DNA from: Arthrobacter bambusae
GTDB taxonomy: Bacteria > Actinomycetota > Actinomycetes > Actinomycetales > Micrococcaceae
Direction: 5' to 3'
Length of the DNA stretch: 64,000 bases
NCBI RefSeq assembly: GCF_030812595.1
Contig: NZ_JAUSSZ010000009.1
Location: 62,001 to 126,000, forward strand
The notes beneath the pieces are model-generated. The model was not told the origin of the DNA, ran no database searches, and saw nothing but the letters and a program-made list of their open reading frames with translations. Shown here piece after piece: positions 5,991-14,692 of this stretch. The position numbers and the translations under genes were made by a program. Every line of letters starts with the position of its first letter. Positions within the stretch are counted from its first letter, which is position 1.

Positions 5991-8867
5991 CTAGGCCACG
6001 CCGCCGCCTGTTAAAACCCTGAACCCCCGCTCCGCATTGAAGCCGTGGATCTCCCGCGTGTCCAATGCCGACATGAAGGCCAGGATCTCCTCTGTAATCA
6101 CCTGCCCAGGAACCAAGACAGGGAAGCCAGGCGGGTAAGGGGTGACGAACGACGCGGAAACCATTTCCTCGCCCGCTGCCACCCTTCGAGTAAGTTCTGC
6201 AGCGCTGAAGTATTCACAGGCGCCGGGCTTATAGCTCTCAAAATAGGCTTCACGCATGTTGCCGTCCGGCGTCTGTGCATCCACTCGGAACCGTTCGGCG
6301 AACCGGCTGAAGTCCGGCAAAGGCGGCGGCGTGCTGGTCAAGGCGGCAACCCGGGCGCGCCGGGCCTGCTGCCCCAAGCCACTCAGGCCCGATTGCTCGT
6401 CTTCGAAAGTCTCGGCCAGCTTGACCAGGACCTCCACGAGGTAGGCAACGGCACTTCGGGAGGTGCCGATGTTCGTCATGAAAAGCACGCTGTTCCTGGA
6501 GGTCTTGTTGACCTGGATCCCGTACTTGTCCATCAGGTAGTCGTGCTTGAAGGTATCTCCGTCCACGCCAGTGAGGCCGATATGCAGGGTCAAACGGCTC
6601 GGATCAACGACGAATTCGTCGCGTTCCCAAGCTTCCGACATGGCCGCCAGCCCGTCGCGAAGCGGCATTTGACGGTTGGTTTCGCGGAACTGCCCAGGGA
6701 TGAGGTCCTTGGTTCCGAGGACCCGGAAGTACTTCTTCAGCAGGGGATGCCTCGCCACGGCATGGGCAATGCTGACGGCCAGGTCGGCCTGGCGCTGCAC
6801 GAGTTCGTAGCCTTCGAACTCCACCTGCCGCCGGCCCATATCCAAGGAAGCAAGGATCTGGTAGTTGGGCGAAGTGGAGGTGTGCGTCATGTACGCCTCG
6901 CGGAAACTCTCCTCGTTCAACTGGCCGAAGTCCTGGTCAAAGATGTGGATCATGGACCCTTGCCGGAGTGAAGTCAGGGTTTTGTGGGTGGACTGCGTCG
7001 AGTAGACCCTCAGGCGGGCCTTCGCCGGATCGGGCAGCAGCCGCGTCTTCAGGAGCACCTCATCGGCCACGTGCCCGACGCCGGAAACCGGGCCGCCGTC
7101 GTCGGACTCGTGGCCGCCCGAAGCCGCCCCGCGGGCCGCGCCTGCCGCCGCAAGCTCGCGCAATTGCTCGGCGTGGCGTCGGGCGTAGGCCGGATCCGCG
7201 AAGGATTTTTCGAGCGACCTGGCCGAAGCCATGGCCGTGCGGCGGCGGTAGATGTGGTGGAAACCCGCGAACGCGAACCACGCTTCGTCCCAGAGGAACA
7301 CCAGGTCCGGTTTGATGGCGAGGCACTCCTCCATGACGCGTTGGACGTCGTACACGATGCCGTCGAACGTGCAGTTGGTGAGCGCAAGCATCTTGACCTC
7401 GTGGAGCCTGCCTGCCCTGCGGTAATCCAGGAGCATGCGCTTGATGCTTTCCAGGGGGACCGCCCCGTAGAACGAGTAATCGTTCAAGGGGTAGGCGTCC
7501 AAATATGAGACCTGCGCGCCGGCCAGCATGAGGGCGTAGTGGTGCGACTTGTGACAGTTCCGATCCACGAGAACCACGTCGCCGGGTGCCAGGATCGATT
7601 GGTGCACGATCTTGTTGGCCGTCGAGGTTCCATTGGTGACAAAGAGCGACTTCCGGGCACCAAATGCCCGGGCCGCGAGCTTTTGGGCCTGTTTGAGGGA
7701 CCCGTGCGGATCCAACAACGAATCGAGCCCACCGGACGTCGCGGAGGTTTCGGCAAGAAGCAGGTTGAGGCCATAGAACTCACCCAGATCGTTGATCCAC
7801 TTGGAATGGATGACCGATCCGCCCCTCGACACCGGGAGGGCATGGAAAACACCGGCGGGTTTGCGGCTATAGTGCTGGACCGCTTGGAAGAACGGCGCCT
7901 CATACCGCTCGGCGACACCGGCCAGCAAGGAAAGGTGGAGTTCCAGTCCGTCCTGGCGCCGGAATATCCGGCGGAATTGCCGGGTCAACGAACCGGCGAG
8001 TTCCTCGATCCCCACTCCCGCCACCAGGTAGAGGTCAAGTTCGGGACGGAGTTCGCCCAGTTTCTCCGCCAAGCTCAGGATGCGGTCCAGGGGGCGCTGG
8101 GGGAGTGCCTTGCCCAAGAATCCATCCAGGAAACTGCGCACGTCCCGGCTGAGGCGCTGCTTGCTGTGGGGAACGAACCCCGGCCGCAATACACACGCCT
8201 GGATGTCGGGGTTGAGCAGGATAGCCACGATGGCGTCCTCGAAGCTCGGCACGAAAACGAGCTCGTAATTGAAGGCGTCGGCGGGACGCCGCTGGCTGAG
8301 TAGCTCTGTCTGAAGAGCTTCACGGTCGGCGCTGGAGACGTCATCGATCACCAGGACTTCGAACCGCTTGCGTGTTTCCGCGGTGTCATCAATCCGCTCC
8401 GCTTCGCGTTCACCATCCGCTGCCGGTTCCGGGAGGTGGTGGTTGTGGCCCGCAACGCGCCGTGCCACCGGTTCTATGAGGCTTAGCGCTTCAGCGTAGT
8501 CCCCGGCCTCCAGGCCTCGCCGCAGTTCCATGACATAGTGCTGCCCTGGAGATGCCCAGTACATTTCGAGGCGTTCCAGCAGCGGCAGCATCCGCCGGAC
8601 CTCGCGCGGCAGCTCCAGGGGCGGCCGGACGCCCGCCGCTGGCCGGACGCTGGCGGCAGCGAGCTGTTTGACGGCATAGCCAAGGAACTCCCAGGCATCG
8701 GCGCGCACCCGCCAGGCGCTGCTGGGCACCTCGCTGCCGGCTTCTGAATCGTCGTGTGCGTTTGGCCTCGCCGTGCTGGTGCCCAGCGATCCGCCACCGG
8801 CAATGGACGGAACTGGAACGAGGTGGGAGGGGGCTGACTGCACTGTCGCGAAATCGGCGCGTGCCAC
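5991..8867 (-). CDS. Orn/Lys/Arg decarboxylase, class I (PLP enzyme)
   Basis: 958 residues from GTG 8867, chosen because AAAGGAG lies 5 bases upstream and no good site supports the longer frame. It removes the alpha-carboxyl of a basic amino acid, giving a polyamine precursor and consuming a proton. An N-terminal region of about 150 residues is not obviously related to known domains; next comes the receiver-like wing domain (VLVIDDVSSADREALQ), then the fold-type I PLP core with TNGTSTANKIV, the aspartate segment FLWDEAWFAF and the Schiff-base lysine at about residue 629 in STHKTLTSLRQG. The N-terminal extension makes it longer than the roughly 750 residues of E. coli enzymes. The substrate (Lys, Arg or Orn) is not decided. 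Confidence 0.88.
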   Translation of the reverse strand: MARADFATVQSAPSHLVPVPSIAGGGSLGTSTARPNAHDDSEAGSEVPSSAWRVRADAWEFLGYAVKQLAAASVRPAAGVRPPLELPREVRRMLPLLERLEMYWASPGQHYVMELRRGLEAGDYAEALSLIEPVARRVAGHNHHLPEPAADGEREAERIDDTAETRKRFEVLVIDDVSSADREALQTELLSQRRPADAFNYELVFVPSFEDAIVAILLNPDIQACVLRPGFVPHSKQRLSRDVRSFLDGFLGKALPQRPLDRILSLAEKLGELRPELDLYLVAGVGIEELAGSLTRQFRRIFRRQDGLELHLSLLAGVAERYEAPFFQAVQHYSRKPAGVFHALPVSRGGSVIHSKWINDLGEFYGLNLLLAETSATSGGLDSLLDPHGSLKQAQKLAARAFGARKSLFVTNGTSTANKIVHQSILAPGDVVLVDRNCHKSHHYALMLAGAQVSYLDAYPLNDYSFYGAVPLESIKRMLLDYRRAGRLHEVKMLALTNCTFDGIVYDVQRVMEECLAIKPDLVFLWDEAWFAFAGFHHIYRRRTAMASARSLEKSFADPAYARRHAEQLRELAAAGAARGAASGGHESDDGGPVSGVGHVADEVLLKTRLLPDPAKARLRVYSTQSTHKTLTSLRQGSMIHIFDQDFGQLNEESFREAYMTHTSTSPNYQILASLDMGRRQVEFEGYELVQRQADLAVSIAHAVARHPLLKKYFRVLGTKDLIPGQFRETNRQMPLRDGLAAMSEAWERDEFVVDPSRLTLHIGLTGVDGDTFKHDYLMDKYGIQVNKTSRNSVLFMTNIGTSRSAVAYLVEVLVKLAETFEDEQSGLSGLGQQARRARVAALTSTPPPLPDFSRFAERFRVDAQTPDGNMREAYFESYKPGACEYFSAAELTRRVAAGEEMVSASFVTPYPPGFPVLVPGQVITEEILAFMSALDTREIHGFNAERGFRVLTGGGVA

Positions 8868-8981
8868 GATGACTCCTTTGTCATGGATTGATAGCACTAT
8901 CAACTAAACGCGGGGACTCGCGGGAGCGCATGCCCATTGCCGGGGTTGCCGTCTGGGTTGCCAGACGCGCGCGATCCTGGT

Positions 8982-9062
8982 GTGACCGGGCGTCGGGGAA
9001 TTTCCCGTCAGAGGTGACCGGGCGTCGGGGAATTTCCTGTCAGAGGTGACCGGGCGTCGGGG
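8982..9062. repeat. 32-bp tandem repeat, 2.5 copies
   Basis: A unit beginning GTGACCGGGCGTCGGGG starts at 8982, 9014 and 9046, period 32, with a single C/T change between the first two copies; the third copy stops after 17 bases at the last codon of the AsnC gene. It fills the leader region upstream of the decarboxylase gene on the minus strand. Confidence 0.85.
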
Positions 9063-10064
9063 CTACGCCTCGCGCCACAGCGGCAAAGGGACCACGCTGC
9101 GGCTGCGTCCGGACGCGTCCAACACGTGCCCGAGGCGTTTGTAGTTGCGAACCACGGCTTGCCGGGAGATCACCGCGCTCCCGGGCGCGCGCTCCGCCAG
9201 TTCACGCTCGTGGCTTTGGACTTCCAGATAGTCGCGGACCCACAGTGTCACGAGCAGATTCTGGGCGCCCAGAACCTGGGCGCTGAGCCTGCAATTCGGC
9301 AGGGCCGCGAAATAGCGCCCGACGGCGTCAACATGGTGTGCGGGCACGTTCAGGATCAGGCTCACTTCCCTCAGCCCTTGCTGGGCAGAAGCGGACGTGT
9401 CGCACCTCAGCGTCATGTAGCCGGACGCGAGGAACCGCTCCACCCGCCGTCGTGCGGTTTGGGGCGAGACGCCGCAGGCGACTCCCAAGTCCGCCCAACT
9501 GGCACGCCCGTCCTTGGCCAGTTCCTCCAACAGTGATGCATCGAGCCTGTCCGGTGCGTAGGCGGCCGGGGCGGGCAGGGGCTCCGCCGACATGAGCCGG
9601 GCCCGCGACGGTTCCAGGGTGCCGCTGCGCCAGTCGGAAGCCTGCCGGTACAGCTTGGTGACGAAAACGACCTCGCGGTGGGTCACTCCGGGGAGGACCG
9701 CGAAGGAGCCCGTCACGATATCCATGAGTTCTTCATGGCTTGAGGCGAAGCAATCCACGAAAAGATCGTGGGAGCCGGACACGAGGGACACGGTGCCGAA
9801 TGCCGGCTCCGCGCAGAGCTTCCGGACCAGGGCTTGGTTCTCGCCCGGAAGTGAGGAAAGGCTGATGAACGCCGACCAGCCCGCGCTCAAATACCGTGCC
9901 CCGGGAGCCGGGGTGATCCACGCCAGCCCCTCCTCAGCAAGGGCGTTCCAGCGGCGCGCGACCGTGGGCCCGGACAGCCCGAGGACATCCCCAACACGGC
10001 TCCAGTCCGCCCGGGGGTTGATCTGAAGCGCATTGACGATTTCAAGATCAGTTTCGGAGATCAT
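9063..10064 (-). CDS. AsnC/Lrp-family regulator with two DNA-binding modules
   Basis: 333 residues from ATG 10064 (MISETDLEIVNALQINPRADW). Two tandem AsnC modules can be read: helix-turn-helix 1 at about residues 4-50 (VGDVLGLSGPTVARRWNAL) with a sensor strand region (AFISLSSLPGE, GSHDLFVDCF), and helix-turn-helix 2 at about 180-225 (WADLGVACGVSPQTARRRVERF) with its own sensor region (GAQNLLVTLWVRD). This duplicated form is common in actinobacteria. It is divergent from an MFS transporter and an M20 amidohydrolase, so it likely controls uptake and cleavage of an amino-acid conjugate or peptide. Control of the downstream decarboxylase is also possible, since both lie on the minus strand. Confidence 0.88.
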   Translation of the reverse strand: MISETDLEIVNALQINPRADWSRVGDVLGLSGPTVARRWNALAEEGLAWITPAPGARYLSAGWSAFISLSSLPGENQALVRKLCAEPAFGTVSLVSGSHDLFVDCFASSHEELMDIVTGSFAVLPGVTHREVVFVTKLYRQASDWRSGTLEPSRARLMSAEPLPAPAAYAPDRLDASLLEELAKDGRASWADLGVACGVSPQTARRRVERFLASGYMTLRCDTSASAQQGLREVSLILNVPAHHVDAVGRYFAALPNCRLSAQVLGAQNLLVTLWVRDYLEVQSHERELAERAPGSAVISRQAVVRNYKRLGHVLDASGRSRSVVPLPLWREA

Positions 10065-10073
10065 GGCTGATTC

Positions 10074-10106
10074 TTTCAAAATTCGCGCCTATTAGAAGAT
10101 TTCAAA
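10074..10106. promoter_or_regulatory. Candidate AsnC-type binding region
   Basis: Two copies of TTTCAAA (10074-10080 and 10100-10106), 26 bases apart, in the A/T-rich divergent space between the AsnC regulator and its putative target MFS gene. Repeated A/T-rich half sites on this spacing suit an Lrp-type octamer; short motifs, so tentative. Confidence 0.35.
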
Positions 10107-10210
10107 CAAATTCCTAGCCAGTGTAGACGGCGAACCTAACGTTGTGACTCGCATCACCCGCTCGCATCGCAACTCCCAGGCAACGACGCCCCCGACACTC
10201 AAGGAAGCAC

Positions 10211-11638
10211 ATGGCAAGCAAGACAGCACCTCCACCGACAGCGGCCATAGCGCGCCGGACCATCACCGGAATGATCGTGGCGATGGCCCTGATCGAATCA
10301 CTCAGTGGGGTCACCCAGGGCTACCTGAACCCCATCCTTCCCGCCTTGGGGCCGAGCTTTTCGATCGATGACCCCACCATCAACGGCATTTTCCTGATCT
10401 CCAATGTGAGTTTCGCCGTGCTCACGCCGATCATCTCGCGGCTCGGCGACAGCTACGGCTACCGGCTCGTGCTCCGGTGGTCGACGGCGGTAGTCGCGGC
10501 GGGCGTCGTCATGATGGCTTTGTGGCCGTCGCTATGGACGGTAACGGCCGGCGTCGTCATGCTCACGTGCGTGGTTGGCTTCATTCCGCTGATGATGGGC
10601 ATCCTGCGGGTGAGCAACCCCGGGCAGACCCGCACCGGCGTCAGCGTCATGATCGGGATGCTCATGATCATGGTCGGCGCAGGCGGCCTGCTTGCGGGGA
10701 TCATCGGAGTCGACGATCCCACGCTCGGGTTCTGGGTGGCGGTGCCGTTCGCCGTCGTCGCCCTGGTCTGCTCCTTCGTCCTGCCCGACGCCGGGACCCC
10801 CACGGGCGAGGGACTCGCCCTCGTGCCGCTGCTGGCGTGTTCCCTTGGGCTGATCGGCTTTGTGGTGGCCCTTTCGATGGGCCCGGATTGGGGTTGGGTG
10901 GATGCCAAGACCCTCGGATCCGGCATTATCGGCCTCGCGCTGCTGGCTTACTGGGTGGTCCTGGACGCTCGAAGCGTCAACGGGAAACGCTTCATGGACT
11001 TGCGGATGCTTGCCCTCCCGCGCATCCGGACGGTCTCGCTGGCAACCTTCTTCTTTGGTTTTGCCTCCATCAGCTACTTCGGCACGAACGACATCTTCCT
11101 GCACGCCAACCCGGACGACGCCGGCTATGGATTCGAGTTGAGCCCCCTCATGATCGCCATCGTCCTAGCGGCGGCATCGGTCCTCTCGCTGCTTTCCTCG
11201 CTCCTCACCTCAAGGGCACTCAGCCTGTTCGGCGAGCGTGCCACGCTGGTGTTCGCCGGCGTCCTGCTGGCGGCCGGCTTCTTGGTCATGGCAGCTGCGC
11301 ACTCCTCCCTGGCCGGCTACTGCGCCGGGTTCGCCATGTTCAACCTGAACCTTGGCATGTACCAGGCGGGGACCCGGGCCCTGTCCGTTGAGGGCGTTCC
11401 ACTGGAGGAAACCTCGACGGCGGCCGGCCTCAACGAACTGGCACTTTCCGTCGGCATCGCGGTGGGCGCCGCCGTCGTGAAGCTCATCTCCTCGTCTTCC
11501 GTCCAGGCCGGGCACATCAGCGAGGGCGGCATCTTGACGATCTGGATTGCGTTGGCCATCGCGTCCCTGATTGCCGCGGCAGCCGCCGCCCGCTACCCGA
11601 AGCGCCAATCCGCTGGATCCGCCGGAGTCGCAGCATGA
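10211..11638 (+). CDS. MFS transporter, 14-helix drug/metabolite type
   Basis: 475 residues with about 14 hydrophobic helices. The start ATG 10211 follows AAGGAAGC at short distance. The loop RLGDSYGYRLVLR after helix 2 is the MFS motif A (G-x-x-x-D/G-R-x-G-x-R-x), here varied. The overall shape resembles the DHA2 drug-efflux group but sequence alone does not separate efflux from uptake. The last codon overlaps the start of the M20 amidohydrolase gene in an ATGA, so transporter and hydrolase are translated together; this argues for import of an acylated or amidated substrate that the hydrolase then opens, or for export of its product. Confidence 0.85.
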   Translation: MASKTAPPPTAAIARRTITGMIVAMALIESLSGVTQGYLNPILPALGPSFSIDDPTINGIFLISNVSFAVLTPIISRLGDSYGYRLVLRWSTAVVAAGVVMMALWPSLWTVTAGVVMLTCVVGFIPLMMGILRVSNPGQTRTGVSVMIGMLMIMVGAGGLLAGIIGVDDPTLGFWVAVPFAVVALVCSFVLPDAGTPTGEGLALVPLLACSLGLIGFVVALSMGPDWGWVDAKTLGSGIIGLALLAYWVVLDARSVNGKRFMDLRMLALPRIRTVSLATFFFGFASISYFGTNDIFLHANPDDAGYGFELSPLMIAIVLAAASVLSLLSSLLTSRALSLFGERATLVFAGVLLAAGFLVMAAAHSSLAGYCAGFAMFNLNLGMYQAGTRALSVEGVPLEETSTAAGLNELALSVGIAVGAAVVKLISSSSVQAGHISEGGILTIWIALAIASLIAAAAAARYPKRQSAGSAGVAA

Positions 11639-12861
11639 AAGCCGCTGCCATGAAAGCCGCTGCCATGAAGGCCAGGTCCTTGGAAACCGCCGGCACCGGC
11701 ACCGCGTCTCCGGACGCCGTCGAGCGCTCCGTCTCTGCCGCGCTGGCGCGTTGGGAAGCTGAAATCCTTGGCCTGAGCCACGCGATCCACGCCGATCCCG
11801 AGCTCAGCGGGCAGGAATTCCGGGCCGCCAAGCGGGTTCGCAGGCTGCTCCGGGTTGCGGGCTTCAGCTTTGACGGTCCGCAGCCGCTGCTCCCCGCTTC
11901 CTTTAGCGCGACCTTCGGCACCGGTGAGTTAGTGGTCGCGTTGTGCGTTGAATACGACGCGTTACCGACCATCGGGCACGCCTGCGGACACAATGTGAAT
12001 GCCGCCTGTGCCGTGGGCGCGGCACTCGCGCTCGCCTCCGTCGCCGATGAGCTCGGTATCACGGTCAAGGTCCTTGGCACTCCGGCCGAAGAGACAAGCG
12101 GCGGCAAGGTCGATCTCATTGGCGAGGGCTTCTTCGAAGACGTCTCCCTGGCGATGATGGCCCACGCCGGCGCCGAAGACGTCATCGGCGGTTCATCTTT
12201 GGCCATGGGTATGTGGGACGTGCTTTACGAAGGGCGGCCGGCCCATGCCGCTGCCGCCCCATCCGAAGGGATAAATGCACTCGACGCGCTCGTGATTGCG
12301 CAGACCGCCATCGCCTTGGCGAGGCAGCAACTTCCGGCCGGCTCGGTTGTTTCGTTGATCGTGACCGAAGGCGGCAGCGCCGTCAATGTCATACCGGAGC
12401 GGGCCCGGGCAAACGTCGAGATGCGATCACCCAGCCTCAAGAATCTGCGCATCATCGAGGAACGCGTGCAGCGTTGCCTGGAAGCGGGCGCGCTTGCCAG
12501 CGGAAGCACGCTCAAGGTCACTCCAACGGGCAATGCCTACGCCGAACTCAAGCAGGACCGTTACCTTTCCGAGGCTTACCGGGAAGCGATGTCTGCCCGA
12601 GGCAGGGCTGTCGCGTTTGACCACAAACCAGTGGCTTCCACGGACATGGGCAACGTCTCGCAACTGGTCCCAAGCATCCATCCGCTGCTCGGCTATGAGG
12701 TACACGGGGCCGCCCACCACACTGCCGAGTTCGCTGCCCACGGCTCCTCCGCATCGGCGGACCGGGCGGTTTTGGACGGCGCCTTCGGCCTGGCCATGGC
12801 CGCGGGTGCAGCAGCGCTGGATGACCGCCAACGGGAGCGGCTGCTGAGCCCCCGTTCCTAG
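11635..12861 (+). CDS. M20-family amidohydrolase (AbgB/HipO-like)
   Basis: 408 residues, translationally coupled to the MFS gene by ATGA at 11635. Zinc-site features of the M20D group are present: the HADPELSGQE segment, the CGHN motif near residue 120 (ACGHNVNA) and EE in PAEETSGGK. The dimerisation lid reads EGRPAHAAAAPSEGINALDA, as in p-aminobenzoyl-glutamate hydrolase and N-acyl amino-acid amidohydrolases. It likely frees an amino acid from an N-acyl or peptide conjugate. The first 12 codons are an odd repeat (MKAAAMKAAAMK), which gives three in-frame ATG codons; the third (11665) may be the native start, the upstream ones having arisen by duplication. Confidence 0.86.
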   Translation: MKAAAMKAAAMKARSLETAGTGTASPDAVERSVSAALARWEAEILGLSHAIHADPELSGQEFRAAKRVRRLLRVAGFSFDGPQPLLPASFSATFGTGELVVALCVEYDALPTIGHACGHNVNAACAVGAALALASVADELGITVKVLGTPAEETSGGKVDLIGEGFFEDVSLAMMAHAGAEDVIGGSSLAMGMWDVLYEGRPAHAAAAPSEGINALDALVIAQTAIALARQQLPAGSVVSLIVTEGGSAVNVIPERARANVEMRSPSLKNLRIIEERVQRCLEAGALASGSTLKVTPTGNAYAELKQDRYLSEAYREAMSARGRAVAFDHKPVASTDMGNVSQLVPSIHPLLGYEVHGAAHHTAEFAAHGSSASADRAVLDGAFGLAMAAGAAALDDRQRERLLSPRS

Positions 12862-12871
12862 ACGCCGAGAC

Positions 12872-12927
12872 CGTGGGTGCGGCCCGGCGGCTGCGTTCCG
12901 GAACATAGCCCCCGGGCCGCACCCACG
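12872..12927 (+). terminator. Strong 16-bp hairpin after the M20 gene
   Basis: Arms CGTGGGTGCGGCCCGG (12872-12887) and CCGGGCCGCACCCACG (12912-12927), perfect, loop 24 nt, starting 11 bases after the stop. No U-run follows. Best read as the transcript end of the MFS-M20 operon. Confidence 0.6.
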
Positions 12928-13004
12928 AATTCCCGCCGACGCCCGCTCTGGTTCCCGCCGTCGAGCGGGCGCACAATGGTTTCAGCAATTCGCGAGGGAG
13001 AGCG

Positions 13005-14339
13005 ATGGGATACTCGGGACAACAAGGAACGTCCGCGGGCATGGCTGCATTCGGCCGCCCACGTGATCCCGTGATCGATCTCGCCCGGTTCTTCTGCCTG
13101 GTTCTCGTGGTGCTCTCGCATTGCATGATGGTCAGCCCGGTCCTGCACCCGGACGGCACCGTCACCACCGAAAACACGCTCATGGAACAGCGCTGGTTCG
13201 AACCCGTCTTGTGGGTTTTCCAAGTGATGCCACTGTTCTTCGTCCTTGGCGGAATCACGGGACTGGAATCGTGGCGCCGCCTACGCGCACGCGGCGGCAC
13301 CGGCGTCGACTATGCGCAACTGCGGCTCTTGCGCCTCATCCGCCCGGCGACTGCGCTGCTGGCCTCGATGTTCGTGGGGTTGTGGGCGGCGCGGCTACTT
13401 GGCGTCGATCCGGAGGTGGTCCAGCTCATTGTGACTGGCGCGGGCATGCCCTTGTGGTTCCTGGCCGCGTACCTCGCGACTCAACTGAGTGTTCCCCTGC
13501 TGGCCCGGCTGCACGCGCACTCTCCATGGCTGACTCTCGGCGCGCTTGTCGCCGCGGTGATCACCCTGGACTCGCTGCGCGGGACGTTTCCGATGCTCGC
13601 CTCGGTCAACATGCTCTTTGTATGGTGCGCGGTCCAGCAATTCGGCTTCTTCATTGCCGACGGCATCTTCGCTGGACGCAGCCGGGGCTGGTTCGCGGGG
13701 TTGGTCATCGGCAGCAACCTGCTGCTGGGGTTCGTGACCGGCATCGGGGTCTACTCCGGGAACATGATCGTGGACCTGAATCCGCCCAATTTCTGCATGC
13801 TTCTACTGGGCCTGTCCCAGGCGGCAACCCTGCAGTTGCTTCGCCCCGGGCTTGCCTGGGCGGCGGACGTGCGCTGGATCCGATGGGTGGTGGCCGTGGC
13901 GGGCCGGTGGTCCATGACGGTTTATCTGTGGCATTTGCCGCTGCTCGCAGCCATGTCCGGCTTGCTTCTCCTCACCGACTTCCCCAAGCCGGCGGCCGGT
14001 ACCGCCGAATGGTGGTGGTCCCGTCCGCTGGTGCTGCTCGGGGTCCTCCTGCTCTTGCTCCCGGTCCTGCTGCTGTTCGGCAGGCTTGAAGAGCGCCCGA
14101 CGGCGGCCAGCCACGCCCGCGGTAGGACCCACGTCTCGGTGGTGACGGCCGGCGTCGTGGTCTTCATTCCGGTGGTGGACGCCGCCTTCCACGGACTCAC
14201 GCTGACCCTCCTCGGTGGGGGAGCAGCGTGCTTCGCGCTGGGCGTTTTACTGCTGGGACGGGTGCCGGCCGGAGTCCATACCGATGTCCCCGCAGCGCCA
14301 TTGCCAGAGCCCGGTTTACGTGCGAATCTCGACACATGA
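13005..14339 (+). CDS. Acyltransferase-3-like integral membrane protein
   Basis: 444 residues with about ten membrane helices, ATG 13005 preceded by GAGGGAGAGCG. The opening RDPVIDLARFFCLVLVVLSHCMM matches the family N-terminus (short cytoplasmic start, helix 1, then a conserved His), and the R-LLRLIRPATALLA segment and the later YLWHLPLL motif fit the acyltransferase-3 family, which moves acyl groups onto sugars or exopolysaccharides across the membrane. An odd feature is that the C-terminus overlaps the next gene by ATGA, so it is coupled to a small acetyltransferase. Substrate unknown. Confidence 0.82.
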   Translation: MGYSGQQGTSAGMAAFGRPRDPVIDLARFFCLVLVVLSHCMMVSPVLHPDGTVTTENTLMEQRWFEPVLWVFQVMPLFFVLGGITGLESWRRLRARGGTGVDYAQLRLLRLIRPATALLASMFVGLWAARLLGVDPEVVQLIVTGAGMPLWFLAAYLATQLSVPLLARLHAHSPWLTLGALVAAVITLDSLRGTFPMLASVNMLFVWCAVQQFGFFIADGIFAGRSRGWFAGLVIGSNLLLGFVTGIGVYSGNMIVDLNPPNFCMLLLGLSQAATLQLLRPGLAWAADVRWIRWVVAVAGRWSMTVYLWHLPLLAAMSGLLLLTDFPKPAAGTAEWWWSRPLVLLGVLLLLLPVLLLFGRLEERPTAASHARGRTHVSVVTAGVVVFIPVVDAAFHGLTLTLLGGGAACFALGVLLLGRVPAGVHTDVPAAPLPEPGLRANLDT

Positions 14340-14692
14340 CTGAGTTCACGGATTCATCCGCAGAGTCGTTCAGCCCGCACGTCACCACAGTCAGGAACGA
14401 CAAATTCCACCGTTACGAGCTTCTCGTTGACGGTGAAGTAGCCGTGATCTCGCAGTTTATGGATAAGCCCGGCCACATCGACTTCCTGCACACGGAAACC
14501 CGCCCGCAGTTCAAGGGCCGCGGGCTGGCCAAGGTCCTGGCACACTTTGCCTTGGACGATGTGCTTGCCTCGGGCAAGCGGATCATTCCGCATTGCCCGT
14601 TCATCGCAGCCTACCTGCGCAAGCATGAGGGCTACGATCTCGACGTCGATTGGCCGCCGGAAGCGCCTGTTGGGGAGCCGGGCAACGAATAG
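14336..14692 (+). CDS. Small GNAT-like acetyltransferase (YidJ/CG type)
   Basis: 118 residues, starting at the ATG inside the ATGA overlap with the acyltransferase. Compact GNAT fold of the Acetyltransf_CG group: FHRYELLVDGEVAVISQF opens the sheet, RPQFKGRGLAKVLAHFALDDV contains the acetyl-CoA loop (Q/R-x-x-G-x-G/A, here FKGRGLA), and IIPHCPFIAAYLRKH ends with the typical PxCPF-YLRKHPEY-like motif. These proteins are predicted N-acetyltransferases of unknown substrate. Its last 61 bases overlap the convergent minus-strand gene. Confidence 0.85.
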   Translation: MTEFTDSSAESFSPHVTTVRNDKFHRYELLVDGEVAVISQFMDKPGHIDFLHTETRPQFKGRGLAKVLAHFALDDVLASGKRIIPHCPFIAAYLRKHEGYDLDVDWPPEAPVGEPGNE

